Part shown: piece by piece, positions 4,173 through 5,329 of the stretch
Numbering within the stretch: the first letter of the stretch is position 1
How the letters are laid out: each line of letters starts with the position of its first letter
From: an uncultured Bacilli bacterium
Lineage (GTDB): Bacteria > Bacillota_I > Bacilli_A > RF39 > UBA660
DNA length: 5,329 bases
Assembly (NCBI GenBank): GCA_934096025.1
Contig: CAKOLP010000075.1
Span: 1-5,329 of the forward strand
Direction of reading: 5' to 3'
Made by a program: the position numbers and the translations under genes
Notes under the pieces: generated by a model
What the model was told of the DNA's origin: nothing
Seen by the model: the letters and a program-made list of their open reading frames with translations, nothing else
Databases searched by the model: none

Positions 4173-5329
4173 TTATTCTTGTGTATCTTTTTCTTTATTT
4201 TCTTTTTCTGGTTTTTTTAGACATTCTTTTCTAGATAAATTTAATCTTCCTCGATTATCATAACCTAGAGATTTAACCATAATTTCATCACCCACAGAGA
4301 CAACATCACTTGGTTTTTCAACTCTTTCCCATGCAAGGTGCGAAACATGAACTAATCCCTCACAACCAGGCCATAATTCTACGAAACAACCAAAATCCTC
4401 TACTTTAGTAACTTTACCAGTATAAACCTTATCTTTTTCCACTTCTCTTACAACATTTAAAATCATTTCTTTGGTCTTAGCAATAATATCTTTATCAGTA
4501 TGATAAATTATTACTCTACCATCATCTTCTAAATCTACCTTAACAGCATCTTTATCATTAACAGTATTAACATGAGAAGCTTCCAAAATAATTTTAGTAA
4601 TCATTTCTCCGCCACGACCAATTATATCTTTTATTTTTTCAGGATTTACACTAAATGTCTCAATCTTCGGAGCATAAGGACTAACCTCAGAGCGTGGTTG
4701 TTCAATAGCACTTGCCATAACATCAAGAATTTCTAATCTTGCTTTATGAGCTTGAGCTAATGCTTCTTTTAAGATATCTTTAGTTACACCCTTTATTTTG
4801 ATATCCATTTGTAGGGCTGTAATACCTTTTTTAGTTCCTGCTACTTTAAAGTCCATATCCCCCATGTGATCTTCTAAACCTTGTATATCAGTAAGGATTG
4901 TGTATTTGCTTTCATCTTCATTAGTTATAAGTCCCATAGCAATACCTGCAACCGGAGCCTTTATTGGTACCCCAGCAGCCATTAAGCTTAGACATCCAGA
5001 ACAAATTGTTGCTTGAGAAGATGAACCATTACTTTCTAAAACTTCACTAACTACTCTTATCGTATAAGGAAATTCTTCTTCACTAGGAATAACTTGAAGT
5101 AATGCTCTTTCCCCTAGAGCACCGTGACCAATTTCCCTTCTTCCTGGACTACCATATCTTCCTACTTCACCAACTGAAAATTGTGGGAAATTATAATGAA
5201 GCATAAATCTCTTGGTATCTTCAATGCCTAAACCATCAAGAATCTGATGTTCCCCTAGAGCTCCAAGTGTTGTAGTAGCAAGTACTTGAGTTTCCCCTCT
5301 TTGGAATAAAGCTGATCCATGAGTACGAG
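4173..5329 (-). CDS. pnp: Polynucleotide phosphorylase, C-terminal 384 residues (5' end outside the window)
   Basis: PNPase degrades RNA 3' to 5' with phosphate, releasing nucleoside diphosphates, and can also add tails; it acts as a trimer in the cytoplasm. The open frame continues past the first internal Met at 5204 to the right edge, beginning [16 protein letters not shown], a hallmark of the second RNase PH core. In fragment numbering, the phosphate-binding serines are in NGSSSQ (100-105), and the metal-binding acidic residues are in [10 protein letters not shown] (156-165) and QMD (173-175). The KH domain spans about 224-291 with an IGRGG loop (236-240). The S1 domain is about 302-366 ([26 protein letters not shown]), followed by a short charged tail ending in KDTQE. 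Everything visible matches a normal, active enzyme; roughly the first 320 residues are missing because of the window edge. Its composition is richer in G and C than the genes to its left, as expected for a conserved housekeeping gene. Confidence 0.97.
   Translation of the reverse strand, partial: RTHGSALFQRGETQVLATTTLGALGEHQILDGLGIEDTKRFMLHYNFPQFSVGEVGRYGSPGRREIGHGALGERALLQVIPSEEEFPYTIRVVSEVLESNGSSSQATICSGCLSLMAAGVPIKAPVAGIAMGLITNEDESKYTILTDIQGLEDHMGDMDFKVAGTKKGITALQMDIKIKGVTKDILKEALAQAHKARLEILDVMASAIEQPRSEVSPYAPKIETFSVNPEKIKDIIGRGGEMITKIILEASHVNTVNDKDAVKVDLEDDGRVIIYHTDKDIIAKTKEMILNVVREVEKDKVYTGKVTKVEDFGCFVELWPGCEGLVHVSHLAWERVEKPSDVVSVGDEIMVKSLGYDNRGRLNLSRKECLKKPEKENKEKDTQE

Noticed and set aside
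5204..5204. Start of pnp at the Met codon at 5204
   Set aside because: The frame continues upstream to the window edge with clear PNPase sequence ([16 protein letters not shown]), so this Met is internal and the gene is truncated only by the window.
1..5329. Alternative genetic code (UGA as Trp), CRISPR, tRNA or insertion sequence
   Set aside because: The tryptophans I checked use TGG and no frame needs UGA readthrough. No repeat-spacer pattern, cloverleaf or transposase is visible.

Overview
The window looks like chromosomal DNA from a very AT-rich, low-GC Gram-positive bacterium. A Firmicutes/Bacilli relative is likely, perhaps one of the small-genome uncultured gut lineages. Four things support this: strong A/T preference at third codon positions, clear Shine-Dalgarno sites (GGGAG, GAGGT, GGTGAT), sigma-A-type promoters (TTGCAT-17-TATTCT, TTGCAA-17-TATAAT), and a SipW-type signal peptide on a surface protein. 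A complete PNPase C-terminus (catalytic core, KH, S1) argues against classical Mycoplasma, which lack this enzyme. The taxon is inferred, not demonstrated.

Layout, left to right. (1) 1-308, minus: N-terminus of an exported TasA/CalY-like or pilin-like protein, cut by the window edge. (2) 309-417: a divergent regulatory gap with a good minus-strand promoter and several inverted repeats that could be operators. (3) 418-876, plus: a small regulator made of two fused Xre/Cro-type HTH domains. (4) 878-2020, minus: a full-length alanine-racemase-fold protein that appears to have lost nearly all its PLP-binding and catalytic residues. It converges on the HTH gene with a single base between the stop codons. 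(5) 2021-2071: a compact divergent gap with a strong minus-strand promoter. (6) 2072-3454, plus: a minimal 460-residue UvrD/PcrA-like superfamily 1 helicase with all core motifs but no room for a normal 2B subdomain. (7) 3441-3475: an AT-rich hairpin that can serve as a two-way terminator. (8) 3474-4079, minus: a TM2-domain membrane protein with a soluble N-terminal region I do not recognise. (9) 4173-5329, minus: the C-terminal 384 residues of polynucleotide phosphorylase (pnp), cut by the right edge.

The right part (pnp and the TM2 gene) is housekeeping-like and codirectional, although the TM2 gene also has its own promoter-like sequence. The middle (HTH, pseudo-racemase, mini-helicase) is visibly more AT-rich, alternates in strand, and has very tight gene junctions. 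The two observations most worth pursuing are the apparent pseudo-alanine racemase and the stripped-down UvrD-like helicase that diverges from it across a 51-bp promoter region. Nothing in the sequence proves that they work together. No tRNA, rRNA, CRISPR array or insertion sequence is visible.
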